A DNA stretch of 64,000 nucleotides, taken from the NCBI RefSeq assembly GCF_006385685.1, contig NZ_VFRP01000004.1:62001-126000 (forward strand), written 5' to 3'. The notes under the pieces are model-generated. The model ran no database searches. It was given only the letters and a program-made list of their open reading frames with translations, and was not told where the DNA came from. The DNA comes from Amaricoccus solimangrovi (lineage in GTDB: Bacteria; Pseudomonadota; Alphaproteobacteria; Rhodobacterales; Rhodobacteraceae). Every line of letters begins with the position of its first letter. The first letter of the stretch is position 1. This document shows, piece after piece, positions 1-8,981 of the stretch. Position numbers and translations under genes: made by a program.

Positions 1-1
1 G

Positions 2-1276
2 ACAGCGGCGGAGAAATGGGTCGAGAGCCGCGTGCCGGTGATCGGCCTCGCGCATGCGACGCTGACCATTCCGACGCCGAAGAACCTGAACTGGATGTGG
101 ATCTGGGGCATCGTGCTCGCGTTCTGCCTCGCGCTCCAGATCGCGACCGGCATCGTGCTCGCGATGCACTACACGCCCCATGTCTCGCTCGCCTTCGCCT
201 CCGTCGAGCACATCATGCGCGACGTGAACGGCGGCTGGGCGCTGCGCTACGTCCATGCGAACGGCGCCTCGCTCTTCTTCTTCGCGGTCTACTGCCACAT
301 CTTCCGGGGCATCTACTACGGCTCCTACAAGACCCCGCGCGAGATCACCTGGATCATCGGCATGCTCATCTACCTGCTGATGATGGGCACGGCCTTCATG
401 GGCTACGTGCTGCCCTGGGGGCAGATGTCCTTCTGGGGCGCGACCGTGATCACCGGCCTCTTCGGCGCGATCCCGGTGGTGGGCGAGCCGATCCAGACGC
501 TGCTCCTCGGCGGGCCGGCGGTCGACAACCCGACGCTGAACCGCTTCTTCTCGCTGCACTATCTGCTGCCCTTCGTGATCGCGGGCCTCGTGATCGTCCA
601 CATCTGGGCCTTCCACACCACCGGCAACAACAACCCGACCGGGGTCGAGGTGCGGCGCACGTCGAAGAAGGAGGCGGAAGCCGACACGCTGCCCTTCTGG
701 CCCTATTTCGTGATCAAGGACCTCTACGCGCTCGTCTTCGTGCTGGTGGTCTTCGCCGCGATCGTGGGCTTCATGCCGAACTTCCTCGGCCACCCCGACA
801 ACTACGTCGAGGCGAACCCGCTGCAGACGCCCGCGCATATCGTGCCGGAATGGTACTTCCTGCCCTTCTACGCGATGCTCCGGGCGATCACCTTCGACAT
901 CTGGTTCATCGACTCGAAGCTCGGCGGCGTGATCGCGATGTTCGGCTCGATCATCCTGCTCGTGCTGCTGCCCTGGCTCGACACGAGCGCGGTGCGCTCG
1001 GGCCGGTACCGTCCGATGTTCAGGATCTGGTTCTGGCTGCTGGTCGTCGATTTCGTGCTGCTGATGTGGTGCGGCTCGCAGCCCGCGGAGCAGCCCTACA
1101 TCATCATCAGCCAGCTCGCGACGCTCTACTGGTTCGCCTTCTTCCTGGTGATCATGCCGCTCCTCGGCGTGATGGAGAAGCCGGAGACCCCGCCCGCGAC
1201 GATCGAGGAGGATTTCGCGGCCCACTACAGCCCGGCGACCGGCGGAACCACGCTGGTCGGAAACCCGGCGGAATAA
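2..1276 (+). CDS. petB: Cytochrome b of the bc1 complex, 5' end cut by window
   Basis: This is the di-heme quinol-oxidising subunit of the cytochrome bc1 complex (complex III) in the inner membrane. The frame is open from base 2, so the start lies outside the window. A GTG at 32 is internal, because the upstream residues ([13 protein letters not shown]) still fit the family. Visible marks are the heme-ligand histidines in the [21 protein letters not shown] and VHIWAFH segments, and the Qo-site PEWY motif in [15 protein letters not shown]. About eight hydrophobic helices span roughly 425 residues, the usual bacterial length. Cytochrome c1 follows 21 bp downstream, as in the fbcFBC/petABC operon. 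The Rieske gene would lie just left of the window. Confidence 0.97.
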   Translation, partial: TAAEKWVESRVPVIGLAHATLTIPTPKNLNWMWIWGIVLAFCLALQIATGIVLAMHYTPHVSLAFASVEHIMRDVNGGWALRYVHANGASLFFFAVYCHIFRGIYYGSYKTPREITWIIGMLIYLLMMGTAFMGYVLPWGQMSFWGATVITGLFGAIPVVGEPIQTLLLGGPAVDNPTLNRFFSLHYLLPFVIAGLVIVHIWAFHTTGNNNPTGVEVRRTSKKEAEADTLPFWPYFVIKDLYALVFVLVVFAAIVGFMPNFLGHPDNYVEANPLQTPAHIVPEWYFLPFYAMLRAITFDIWFIDSKLGGVIAMFGSIILLVLLPWLDTSAVRSGRYRPMFRIWFWLLVVDFVLLMWCGSQPAEQPYIIISQLATLYWFAFFLVIMPLLGVMEKPETPPATIEEDFAAHYSPATGGTTLVGNPAE

Positions 1277-1297
1277 GACGAGCGAGGGACAGAGCCA

Positions 1298-2101
1298 ATG
1301 CAAGCCAAGACCATTCTCGTCCGTCTCGCGGGCCCGGCGCTGATCGCGCTCGGCCTCGTCGCGACGCCCGCGATGGCCGCGGAGGAGCCGGAGATCACCG
1401 ACTTCTCCTTCTCCTTCGAAGGACCGTTCGGCCGGTTCGACCAGTCGCAGCTGCAGCGCGGGCTGCAGGTCTACACGGAAGTCTGCTCGGCCTGCCACGG
1501 GCTGAAGTTCGTGACCTTCCGCACCCTGGCCGATCCCGGCGGCCCGGCGCTGAGCGAGGAGGCGATGCGCGCCTTCGCGGCCGAGCATACCGTCACCGAC
1601 GCCACGACGGGCGAGGACCGGCCGGCGACGCCGACCGACCATTTCCCGATGTCCTCGCTCCCGAACGCGCCGGACCTCAGCCTGATGGCCAAGGCCCGCG
1701 CCGGCTTCCACGGGCCGATCGGGCTCGGGATCAACCAGATCCTGTTCGGCATGGGCGGCCCGGAGCACATCGCCTCGATCGTCAACGACTTCACCGGCGA
1801 GGAGAAGGAAGAGGCGGGCGTGACGCTCTACGGCAACCACGCCTTCCCGGGCGGCTGGATGGCGATGGCGCCGCCGCTCTCCGACGACCAGGTGGAATAC
1901 GCCGACGGCACGCCCGCGACGGTGGAGCAGATGGGCGAGGACGTGGCCGCCTTCCTGATGTGGACGGCGGAGCCGCACCTGATGGCGCGCAAGCAGGCGG
2001 GTCTCGTCGCGGTGCTGTTCCTCGCGCTGCTCTGCGTGCTGCTCTACTTCACCAACAAGAAGATCTGGTCGCCCTTCAAGGGTGGCAAGAAGCGGGCCTG
2101 A
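1298..2101 (+). CDS. petC: Cytochrome c1
   Basis: This is the c-type heme subunit of the bc1 complex, which passes electrons from the Rieske protein to soluble or membrane cytochrome c. The 267-residue product has an N-terminal signal peptide ending near AMAAEE, a heme-attachment motif CSACHG around residue 66, and a C-terminal membrane anchor ([14 protein letters not shown]) followed by a basic tail. These are the standard c1 layout, with the globular domain in the periplasm. A GAGGGA-type ribosome site precedes the ATG. It is co-oriented with petB and is followed by a strong intrinsic terminator, so it closes the operon. Confidence 0.97.
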   Translation: MQAKTILVRLAGPALIALGLVATPAMAAEEPEITDFSFSFEGPFGRFDQSQLQRGLQVYTEVCSACHGLKFVTFRTLADPGGPALSEEAMRAFAAEHTVTDATTGEDRPATPTDHFPMSSLPNAPDLSLMAKARAGFHGPIGLGINQILFGMGGPEHIASIVNDFTGEEKEEAGVTLYGNHAFPGGWMAMAPPLSDDQVEYADGTPATVEQMGEDVAAFLMWTAEPHLMARKQAGLVAVLFLALLCVLLYFTNKKIWSPFKGGKKRA

Positions 2102-2124
2102 CCCCAGGCCGGCCCGACGGCATC

Positions 2125-2153
2125 AAGGCCCCGCCCGACCGGCGGGGCCTTTT
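2125..2153 (+). terminator. Intrinsic terminator after petC
   Basis: An 11-bp perfect stem (AAGGCCCCGCC pairing with GGCGGGGCCTT) surrounds a 5-base loop and runs into TTTT. It sits 24 bp after the petC stop, so it ends the bc1 operon. It also lies before the 3' end of the convergent oxidoreductase gene. Confidence 0.9.
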
Positions 2154-2198
2154 CGCTTGGCGGCGATGCCCCGCCCGCTCCTCCGCGCGCCGGCCCGG

Positions 2199-2873
2199 TC
2201 AGTCCCCGGCGTAGCGCTCCTCCGCCCAGGGATCTCCGCGCATGTGATAGCCGTTGCGCTCCCAGAAGCCCGGCGCGTCATGGGCGCGGAACTCGATCCG
2301 GCGCAGCCATTTCGCGCTCTTCCAGAAATAGAGCCGCGGCAGCACGAGGCGCATCGGCCCGCCATGCTCAACCGTGAGCGGCGCGCCCTGCCAGTGGGTC
2401 GCGAGGATCGCATCCGCCGCGGCGAAATCGGCGAGCGTCAGGTTCGTCTCGTAGCCGTCGTGGCTCGTCAGCATCACCGCCCCCGCTTCCCCGTCAGGCT
2501 GGACGAGGTCGAGCAGGTCCCGCGTCAGCACGCCGCCCCAGTCGTTGTCGTAGCGCGACCAGGTGGTGACGCAGTGGATGTCCGAACGGGTCTCGCTCCG
2601 GGGCAGCGCGCTGAAAGCCGCCCAGTCGAGCGTGACGGGATTGCCGACCATGCCCCGGATGTCGAGCCGCCAGGCCGTGAGCGGCACCTCGGGCTGTTCG
2701 CCGAGATCGAGCACCGGCCAGTCCCGCACCAGATGCTGGCCCGGCGGCAGCCGCTCGGCCTCCGGCCGGCCGTGCTGGCCGGTCAGGAAGCGGCCCTGTT
2801 CCGCCCAGGCACGCTTGGTCCGGGTGAGCTTGGTCTCGGGGGGCGTTTCGGCGGGCGTCTGGTCGTCGGACAT
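2199..2873 (-). CDS. Sulfite oxidase-like molybdopterin oxidoreductase
   Basis: This is a 224-residue protein of the sulfite-oxidase molybdopterin fold (bacterial/archaeal SO-like family, related to MsrP/YedY). The segment SDIHCVTTWSRYDNDWGG carries the conserved Cys that ligates molybdenum, and LTSHDGYETNLTL and GGPMRLVLPRLYFWKSAKW are typical of the Moco domain. No signal peptide or Tat motif is visible at the chosen ATG, so a cytoplasmic location is likely. I see no heme or dimerisation domain. The start MSDDQ is preceded by GAGCGAGGCCCG. The substrate is unknown. It is divergent from aroC, sharing a 141-bp intergenic region. Confidence 0.85.
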   Translation of the reverse strand: MSDDQTPAETPPETKLTRTKRAWAEQGRFLTGQHGRPEAERLPPGQHLVRDWPVLDLGEQPEVPLTAWRLDIRGMVGNPVTLDWAAFSALPRSETRSDIHCVTTWSRYDNDWGGVLTRDLLDLVQPDGEAGAVMLTSHDGYETNLTLADFAAADAILATHWQGAPLTVEHGGPMRLVLPRLYFWKSAKWLRRIEFRAHDAPGFWERNGYHMRGDPWAEERYAGD

Positions 2874-3014
2874 CGGGCCTCGCTCCTGCATCCTGCGGGC
2901 CGCGATGGTTCCAGAGTCCCGCGCGGCTGTAAAGCGGCGGCGCGAGGCCCGGGGCTTTTCGCGGCCCCGCCCGCGCGCTAAGGGGAGGCGCCCGCGCAGA
3001 GGAGGAACGCCCCC

Positions 3015-4115
3015 ATGTCGATCAACGGTTTCGGCCATCTGTTCCGCGTCACCACCTGGGGCGAGAGCCACGGGCCGGCGCTCGGCTGCGTCGTCGACGG
3101 CTGCCCGCCGGGCGTGGCGCTGTCGGAAGCGGCGATCCAGCCCTGGCTCGACGCGCGCAAGCCCGGCACCAGCCGCTTCACCACCCAGCGGCGCGAAGCC
3201 GACGCGGTCGAGATCCTCTCCGGCGTCTTCGAGGGAAGGACCACCGGCACGCCGATCAGCCTGATGATCCGCAACACCGACCAGCGCTCGAAGGACTATG
3301 GCGACATCGCCGAGAAGTTCCGGCCGGGCCACGCGGACATCACCTATTTCCAGAAATACGGGATCCGCGACTATCGCGGCGGCGGCCGGTCCAGCGCGCG
3401 GGAGACGGCGGCGCGGGTCGCCGCGGGCGGGGTCGCCCGGGCCGCGCTGGCGGAACTCGTCCCCGGGCTGCGGATCCGGGGCGCGATGGTGCGGATGGGG
3501 GCGATGGCGATCGATCCCGCCGCCTGGGACTGGGAAGAGGTCGGGGCGAATCCGTTCTGGTGCCCCGACAAGGGCGCGGCCGCGGACTGGGCCGACTATC
3601 TCGACCAGCTGCGCAAGTCCGGCAATTCGATCGGCGCGGTGGTCGAGATCCGCGCCGAGGGCGTGCCGCCCGGCCTCGGCGCGCCGGTCTACGGCAAGCT
3701 CGACACCGAGATCGCCGCGGCGATGATGTCGATCAACGCGGTCAAGGGGGTGGAGATCGGCGCGGGCTTCGCCTCGGCGGAACTGACCGGCTCGGAGAAC
3801 GCGGACGAGATCTTCATGGGCAACGACGGCCCGCGCTATTCCTCGAACCACGCGGGCGGCATTCTGGGCGGCATCTCGACCGGGCAGGAAATCGTCGCGC
3901 GCTTCGCGGTGAAGCCGACGAGTTCGATCCTGACGCCGCGGCGCACGATAACGAAGTCCGGCGAGGAGACCGAGATCGTGACCAAGGGGCGCCACGATCC
4001 CTGCGTCGGCATCCGCGCGGTGCCGGTGGGCGAGGCGATGATGGCCTGCGTCCTGCTCGACCATCTCCTGCTCCATCGCGGCCAGGTCGGCGACCGCGGC
4101 GGCCGGATAGCGTAG
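3015..4115 (+). CDS. aroC: Chorismate synthase
   Basis: This enzyme converts 5-enolpyruvylshikimate 3-phosphate to chorismate, the last step of the shikimate pathway, using reduced FMN. Family signatures are clear: [18 protein letters not shown] at the N-terminus, the [18 protein letters not shown] block, and [20 protein letters not shown] and [20 protein letters not shown] near the end. Length (366 residues) is normal. The ATG follows AGAGGAGGAA. The last residues after HRGQ look unconserved. The TAG stop is supplied by the GTAG head of a REP-like palindrome (see the repeat at 4112-4190), which suggests the 3' end was remodelled by that element. Confidence 0.97.
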   Translation: MSINGFGHLFRVTTWGESHGPALGCVVDGCPPGVALSEAAIQPWLDARKPGTSRFTTQRREADAVEILSGVFEGRTTGTPISLMIRNTDQRSKDYGDIAEKFRPGHADITYFQKYGIRDYRGGGRSSARETAARVAAGGVARAALAELVPGLRIRGAMVRMGAMAIDPAAWDWEEVGANPFWCPDKGAAADWADYLDQLRKSGNSIGAVVEIRAEGVPPGLGAPVYGKLDTEIAAAMMSINAVKGVEIGAGFASAELTGSENADEIFMGNDGPRYSSNHAGGILGGISTGQEIVARFAVKPTSSILTPRRTITKSGEETEIVTKGRHDPCVGIRAVPVGEAMMACVLLDHLLLHRGQVGDRGGRIA

Positions 4116-4190
4116 GGCGGACATCTGTCCGCCACCCCCCGGCCCGCCATCCCGCGCCGCGCCTCTCCGGCGGACCGAGGTCCGCCCTAC
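4112..4190. repeat. Inverted pair of REP-like palindromes (copies 1 and 2)
   Basis: Copy 1 (4112-4133, forward) reads GTAG then arms GGCGGACA / TGTCCGCC around TC. Copy 2 (4169-4190, reverse) has arms GGCGGACC / GGTCCGCC around GA and ends in CTAC. The two face each other between the convergent genes aroC and the RlmD-like gene, like a bacterial interspersed mosaic element. The TAG of copy 1 (4113-4115) is the aroC stop, and the TAG of copy 2 (CTA at 4187-4189) is the stop of the opposing gene. In RNA they could form hairpins on either transcript. Confidence 0.85.
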
Positions 4191-5428
4191 CGGGTGAGGG
4201 CCGCCGCGATCTCGACATGGCCGGACCAGCGGAACTGGTCCACGACCTGGACCCAGTCGAGCCGGTAGCCGCCCTCGGCGAGGATCGCCACGTCGCGTGC
4301 GAAGGTGACGGGATCGCAGGAGACCATCGCGACCCGGCGCACGCGGGAGGCCGCGAGCGCGCGCGACTGCGCCTCCGCCCCGGCGCGGGCGGGATCGAGC
4401 ACCACCGCCTCGAACGCGTCGAGTTCCGCGCCGGTCAGCGGCCGGCGGAAGAGGTCGCGCCGCTCGGTCGTCACGCGACGCAGGCCCCGCGCCTCGCGCC
4501 AACCCCGGTCGAGCGCGGCCAGCGCCGGCGCGGAATTCTCCACCGCGCGCACCTCCGCCCCCTCGGCGAGCGGCAGCGAGAAGGTGCCGCAGCCCGAGAA
4601 GAGATCCGCGACCCGCCGCGCGCCGCCGGCCGCCTCCAGCACCGCGCCCGTCAGCGCCGCCTGTCCCTCCGCCGTCGCCTGCAGGAACCCGCCCGGCGGC
4701 GGCGTCACCCGCGCGGCGCCGAAGGCCTGCCAGGGCGGGCGGCGCAGCGCCACCGTCTCGCCGTTCCAGCTCAGCCGCGCGAACTCGCCCGCCTCCGCCA
4801 GCCGCGCCGCCGCGACGAGCCCCGCCCCATCGAGCGGCTTCGCCTCGCGCACGTCGAGATCGAGCCCGCCCTCCGAGCTCGTGAGCGCGAGCCGGATCGT
4901 CCCGCCCCGCCCCGCGCCGAGCGCGGTGAACTCGGCGAGGAGCGGCTTGGCCGCGAGCAGTTCGGGCCGGATCAGCGGGCATTCGATAATATCGACCACC
5001 GCCTCCGACCGGCGCGCGTGAAAGCCGAGCGCGACGGTCTTGCGCGTCCGCCGCCCGGCGAAGCTCGCGCGCCGGCGGGAGCGCGCCGGCGAGGTCGCGA
5101 CCGGCCGGAACGGCGCCGAAAGGCCGTGGCGGGCGAGCGCCACCTCGACCGTCTCCCGCTTCCAGCGCGCGAGGAAGGCGTCGGAGGCATGTTGCAGCGC
5201 GCAGCCGCCGCAGGTTCCGAAATGCCGGCAGGGCGGCGTCACGCGCTCCGGCGCGGCCTCGACGATCTCGTCCGGAACGAGTATCCCGTCGACGGGCAGG
5301 CCCCTCACCCGCTCGCCGGGCAGGGCGAAGGGCACGGTGAGCGCCGCCTCGCCGCCCGCGACGCCCTCGCCCGCGCGGTTCAGCCGCTCGACGCGCGCCT
5401 CGCGCGGTGCCTCGCCCGCCTCCGTCAT
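4187..5428 (-). CDS. Class I SAM-dependent RNA methyltransferase, RlmD/RumA-like
   Basis: This is a TrmA/RumA-family uracil-C5 methyltransferase, most likely acting on 23S rRNA. A short TRAM-like N-terminal beta domain (residues about 8-55) is followed by an iron-sulfur cysteine cluster in PPCRHFGTCGGCALQH. The SAM motif is VADLFSGCGTFSLPLAEG. The catalytic region contains VLDPARAG and the nucleophile motif VSCDPVTFARD. It ends in the DQFRWSGHVE block typical of the family. Length is 413 residues. It lies 31 bp downstream of the SDR gene on the same strand. Its stop TAG lies in a REP-like element. The exact target base cannot be read from sequence. Confidence 0.9.
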   Translation of the reverse strand: MTEAGEAPREARVERLNRAGEGVAGGEAALTVPFALPGERVRGLPVDGILVPDEIVEAAPERVTPPCRHFGTCGGCALQHASDAFLARWKRETVEVALARHGLSAPFRPVATSPARSRRRASFAGRRTRKTVALGFHARRSEAVVDIIECPLIRPELLAAKPLLAEFTALGAGRGGTIRLALTSSEGGLDLDVREAKPLDGAGLVAAARLAEAGEFARLSWNGETVALRRPPWQAFGAARVTPPPGGFLQATAEGQAALTGAVLEAAGGARRVADLFSGCGTFSLPLAEGAEVRAVENSAPALAALDRGWREARGLRRVTTERRDLFRRPLTGAELDAFEAVVLDPARAGAEAQSRALAASRVRRVAMVSCDPVTFARDVAILAEGGYRLDWVQVVDQFRWSGHVEIAAALTR

Positions 5429-5459
5429 GCCCCGCTCCCCCCGCGGATCCCCGGCCGCC

Positions 5460-6245
5460 TCAGCGGCGGGGCGGCGCCGCGCCCTCGAGGCCGATCCGCG
5501 CGCGCATCTCGGGATCGCGGAGCGAGATCTCCTCGCCCGCGAAGGCCGCCGCCGCGTCGGTGCAGAGCCAGACCAGCGCCTTCGCCGGATCCTCGGGCGC
5601 CGCGTGGCTCGCGAAATCCATCTGGCTCACCGGGTTGATGCCCGAGGCCTTGATCCGGCGCTGCATGTCGGTCGCGACCGTGCCTGGCGAGAGGCCGAAG
5701 ACGCGGATCCCGTGCCCCTTCATCTCGAGATGGGCGCAGCGCGTCAGCATCGCCACCCCCGCCTTTCCGGCGCAATAGGCGCTCCAGCCCTCCAGCGGAT
5801 TGCGCGCGGCGCCGGAGCTGAGGTTCACGATCACCCCCCGCCCGCGCGCCCGCATCGCCGGGAGGGCGGCGCGCATCCCGTGATAGATCCCCTTCAGATT
5901 GACGTCGATGTGATGCGACCACTCGCCCGGATCGCCGGTCGCGAGCGGGGCGATCGGGTCGATCATGCCGGCGTTGTTGATGAGCGCGTCGAGCCCGCCC
6001 AGCCAGTCCGCGGCGTGGCCGATCGCCGCCTCCACCTGGGAATAGCGCGCCACGTCGCAGGTCATCGCCTCGACCCGCGCGCCGCCGGCGCGCAGCTTCT
6101 CCGCGAGCGCCGTGAGCCCCTGCGACGAGCGTGCGAGCAGGAGCAGGCTCGCCCCCTCCGCCGCCATCGCCTCCGCCGCCGCCGCGCCGATCCCCCGGCT
6201 CGCGCCGGTGATCACGATCGTCTTGCCGGCCAGCCTGTCGCCCAT
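5460..6245 (-). CDS. SDR-family NAD(P)-dependent oxidoreductase
   Basis: This is a classical short-chain dehydrogenase/reductase of 261 residues. The cofactor motif TGASRGIG is near residue 13, NNAG is around residue 90, and the catalytic Tyr-x-x-x-Lys appears as SAYCAGK. The PG turn after the active site is SPGTVATDM. I chose the ATG at 6245 because the family begins just before the Rossmann strand and because GAAGGAG lies 6 bases upstream. A longer in-frame extension to 6377 has no family support. The substrate is unknown. It probably forms a two-gene unit with the RNA methyltransferase. Confidence 0.9.
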   Translation of the reverse strand: MGDRLAGKTIVITGASRGIGAAAAEAMAAEGASLLLLARSSQGLTALAEKLRAGGARVEAMTCDVARYSQVEAAIGHAADWLGGLDALINNAGMIDPIAPLATGDPGEWSHHIDVNLKGIYHGMRAALPAMRARGRGVIVNLSSGAARNPLEGWSAYCAGKAGVAMLTRCAHLEMKGHGIRVFGLSPGTVATDMQRRIKASGINPVSQMDFASHAAPEDPAKALVWLCTDAAAAFAGEEISLRDPEMRARIGLEGAAPPRR

Positions 6246-6515
6246 GGGTATTCTCCTTCGATCCGCGGGGCCGATAAAGGCGCGGGGATACCCGGAACGC
6301 AACCCCGCCATCGGAACCGGCTCGCGGTTGTCTCCCCGGGCGGAAGGGATTACCTCTGCCAGGTCCCGTCCTGCCAAAGGTACCGCGCATGCCGCCCGAA
6401 GTCACGCAAGGGCTTGTGATCCCGGAGTTCCGCGCCGGCCTGCCCGGCGCCGGACGCGGGCTCTCCGCCAGGGGCGCCGGGCGCGCCCTTCCCACCCCGC
6501 CGAGGATTTCCTGAC

Positions 6516-7886
6516 ATGGCCCCCGATACCGCCCGCGACGCGGGCCCAGACCTGACGCTGCTGACCGAGGCGCTGCTCGACGCCGCCCGGACCGCGGGCG
6601 CCGACGCCGCGGACGCGATCGCCGTCCAGGGCGAGAGCCTCTCCGTCGGCGTGCGCGACGGCGCGCTGGAACAGGCGGAACGGTCCGAGGTCGTCGACAT
6701 CGGGCTTCGCGTGCTGATCGGCCAGCGCCAGGCCTGCGTCTCGTCGAGCGACATCCGCCCGGACACGATCGCCGCGATGGCCGAGCGCGCCGTCGCCATG
6801 GCGCGGGAGGCGCCCGAGGATCCCTGGTGCGGCCTCGCCGAGCCCGAGGAGATCGCGCTGGAATGGGATGCCGAGGGGCTCGACCTGATCGACCACGTGC
6901 ATCTGCCCGGCCCCGAGGACCTGCGCGCCGCCGCGCTGACCGCGGAGGCGGCGGCCCGCGCCGTGCCCGGGGTGAGCCGGATGGACAGCGCCGGGGCGAG
7001 CTGGGGTGCGAGCCGCTTCCATCTCGCCGCCAGCAACGGCTTCTCCGGCGGCTACGGCCGCACCCACCACGGGATCGAGGCGGTGGCGATCCAGGGCGAG
7101 GGTCTCGCGATGGAGCGCGACTACGCCTATGACTCGCGCACCCATTTCACCGACATGGAGGATCCCGAGACCATCGGGCGGCGCGCCGGCGAGCGGGCCG
7201 TGGCGCGCGGGGGCGCGCGCAAGCCGCCGACCGGCGCCTTCCCGGTGGTCTTCGACGAGCGCGTGGCCCAGACGCTGATCGGCCATCTCGTCCAGGCCGC
7301 GAACGGCGCCAGCGTCGCGCGCGGCTCGAGCTGGCTGCGCGACGCGATGGACACGCCCGTGCTGCCCGAGGCCTTCGACCTCATCGAGGATCCCCACCGC
7401 CCGCGCGTCGCCGGATCGCGTCCCTTCGACGCCGAGGGCATCCTCGCGCGCCGCCGCGCCATCGTCGCGGGGGGCGCGCTGCGCTCCTGGACGCTCGACC
7501 TCGCGACCGCGCGCCAGCTCGGCCTCGCGACCACCGGCAACGCGAGCCGCGGCACCTCCGCCCCGCCCTCGCCCGGTCTCTCGAACCTCGCGCTCACGCA
7601 GGGGACGGCCAGCCGCGACGAGCTGATCGCCGCCATGGGCACCGGGCTCATCGTCACCTCGCTCATCGGCGCCTCGATCAACCCGACCACCGGCGACTAT
7701 TCGCGCGGCGCCGGCGGCTTCTGGGTCGAGAAGGGCGAGATCGTCCATCCGGTGAACGAATGCACCATCGCCGGCAACCTGCGCGAGATGCTGGGCTCCA
7801 TCGTCGCGGCGAACGACGCGCGGACGCACCTGTCGCGCGTGGTGCCGAGCCTGCTCCTCGAAGGGATCGTCATTGCCGGCGACTGA
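6516..7886 (+). CDS. pmbA: TldD/PmbA-family metalloprotease homologue (PmbA/TldE)
   Basis: The product is a 456-residue PmbA/TldE-type protein. The family forms a TldD-TldE heterodimer that degrades or matures peptides, as with microcin B17 and antitoxin CcdA in enterics. The N-terminal domain contains GVRDGALEQAERSE, and the C-terminal domain contains GTGLIVTSLIGASINPTTGDYSRGAGGFWVEKGE, a hallmark of the PmbA half. The HExxxH zinc site belongs to TldD and, as expected, is absent here. It is the first gene of a five-gene run. Its 3' end overlaps the next gene by 14 bp, suggesting translational coupling. Confidence 0.93.
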   Translation: MAPDTARDAGPDLTLLTEALLDAARTAGADAADAIAVQGESLSVGVRDGALEQAERSEVVDIGLRVLIGQRQACVSSSDIRPDTIAAMAERAVAMAREAPEDPWCGLAEPEEIALEWDAEGLDLIDHVHLPGPEDLRAAALTAEAAARAVPGVSRMDSAGASWGASRFHLAASNGFSGGYGRTHHGIEAVAIQGEGLAMERDYAYDSRTHFTDMEDPETIGRRAGERAVARGGARKPPTGAFPVVFDERVAQTLIGHLVQAANGASVARGSSWLRDAMDTPVLPEAFDLIEDPHRPRVAGSRPFDAEGILARRRAIVAGGALRSWTLDLATARQLGLATTGNASRGTSAPPSPGLSNLALTQGTASRDELIAAMGTGLIVTSLIGASINPTTGDYSRGAGGFWVEKGEIVHPVNECTIAGNLREMLGSIVAANDARTHLSRVVPSLLLEGIVIAGD

Positions 7887-8652
7887 TCTCGCGCTCATCA
7901 CCGAGGCGGCCGAGGCGGCGGGCGAGATCGCGCGCCGCCATTTCAACGCCGCCCCCCGGACCTGGGAGAAGCCGGGTGGCTTCGGACCGGTGACCGAGGC
8001 CGATCTCGAGATCGACGCGATGCTCCACGAGCGGCTGCTCGGCGCGCGACCCGGTTACGGCTGGCTGTCGGAGGAGAGCCCGGACGATCCGGCGCGGCTC
8101 GAGGCCCGGCGCGTCTTCGTGCTCGACCCGATCGACGGCACGCGGGCCTTCATCGCCGGGCAGAAGGGCTGGGCGCATTCGATCGCCGTCGCCGAGCGGG
8201 GCGAGATCGTCGCCGCCGTGGTCCACCTGCCGATGCTCGGGCGCACCTACGCCGCCCGCCTCGGCCATGGCGCGACGCTGAACGGCCAGCCGATCGCGGC
8301 GAGCGGGCGCGAGGCGCTCGACGGCGCGCGGCTGCTCGCGACCAGCGCGACGATGGATCCGGGGCGCTGGGTCGGGCGCGCGCCGGAATTCGACCGGCAC
8401 TTCCGCCCCTCGCTCGCCAACCGCGTCTGCCTCGTCGCCGAGGGCCGTTTCGACGCGATGCTGACGCTGCGCCCGACTTGGGAATGGGACGTCGCGGCGG
8501 GCGACCTGATCGCGCGGGAGGCCGGCGCCGCCGTCGCCACCGCGACCGGCGCGGCGCCGCGCTACAACGCGCCCGATCCGCGCCTGCCCGGCTTTCTCGC
8601 CGCCGCCCCGGCGCTCCGCGCGCCCCTCCTGCGGCGGCTCGCGGCCGACTGA
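7873..8652 (+). CDS. Inositol monophosphatase-family phosphatase, CysQ-like
   Basis: This is a Mg-dependent phosphatase of the IMPase/CysQ superfamily, 259 residues. Metal-site motifs are all visible: EESPDD (first Glu), DPIDGTRAFIAGQ and WEWDVAAGDLIAREAGA. It starts at a TTG inside the end of pmbA (14-bp overlap). No ATG occurs before the conserved N-terminus. Related proteins dephosphorylate 3'(2')-phosphoadenosine 5'-phosphate or inositol/histidinol phosphates. The context (pmbA, DUF4170, waaA, lpxK) does not settle the substrate. It is co-transcribed with its neighbours by spacing. Confidence 0.88.
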   Translation: MPATDLALITEAAEAAGEIARRHFNAAPRTWEKPGGFGPVTEADLEIDAMLHERLLGARPGYGWLSEESPDDPARLEARRVFVLDPIDGTRAFIAGQKGWAHSIAVAERGEIVAAVVHLPMLGRTYAARLGHGATLNGQPIAASGREALDGARLLATSATMDPGRWVGRAPEFDRHFRPSLANRVCLVAEGRFDAMLTLRPTWEWDVAAGDLIAREAGAAVATATGAAPRYNAPDPRLPGFLAAAPALRAPLLRRLAAD

Positions 8653-8735
8653 GAGGGCTTCTCGCGGGCGCGGCATTGATTTCGCGGCCGCGTTGTCTAA
8701 GCTTGGCCAACCCCTTCCAAGAGCAAGGACGCTCC

Positions 8736-8966
8736 ATGGCCCAACTGTTGCATCTCGTGTTCGGCGGCGAACTGACCGATACGCGCGGAACCGAATTCCG
8801 CGACGTGGACGCGATTGATATCGTGGGAATTTTCCCGAACTACGCGACCGCCTACGCCGCCTGGAAGGCGAAGGCGCAGGGTACGGTCGACAACGCGCAG
8901 GTCCGCTATTTCATCGCGCATCTGCATCGGCTACACGACGAGCCGAAACCCGCCCCCGGCGGCTGA
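8736..8966 (+). CDS. DUF4170 small protein
   Basis: This is a 76-residue soluble protein matching the DUF4170 family by its pattern of LLHLVFGGEL, FRDVDAIDIVGIFPNYATAYAAWKAKAQ and AQVRYFIAHLHRLHD. Its function is not known. It sits between the CysQ-like phosphatase and waaA with only 15 bp before waaA, an arrangement I recall as recurrent in Rhodobacterales. A role linked to lipid A/Kdo assembly is therefore inferred only from context. No signal peptide or membrane segment is present. The ATG follows AGAGCAAGGAC. Confidence 0.88.
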   Translation: MAQLLHLVFGGELTDTRGTEFRDVDAIDIVGIFPNYATAYAAWKAKAQGTVDNAQVRYFIAHLHRLHDEPKPAPGG

Positions 8967-8981
8967 CAGCTCTGAGGGATC

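Noticed and set aside
16-2214. 732-codon open frame overlapping petB and petC in another frame
   Set aside because: The translation is Arg/Ala-rich without motifs, while the petB and petC frames match their families completely.
2199-4982. Long minus frame covering aroC and the Moco oxidoreductase as one 927-residue protein
   Set aside because: Only the last 224 codons (from 2873) are a real protein. The upstream part is antisense to aroC and the RlmD-like gene.
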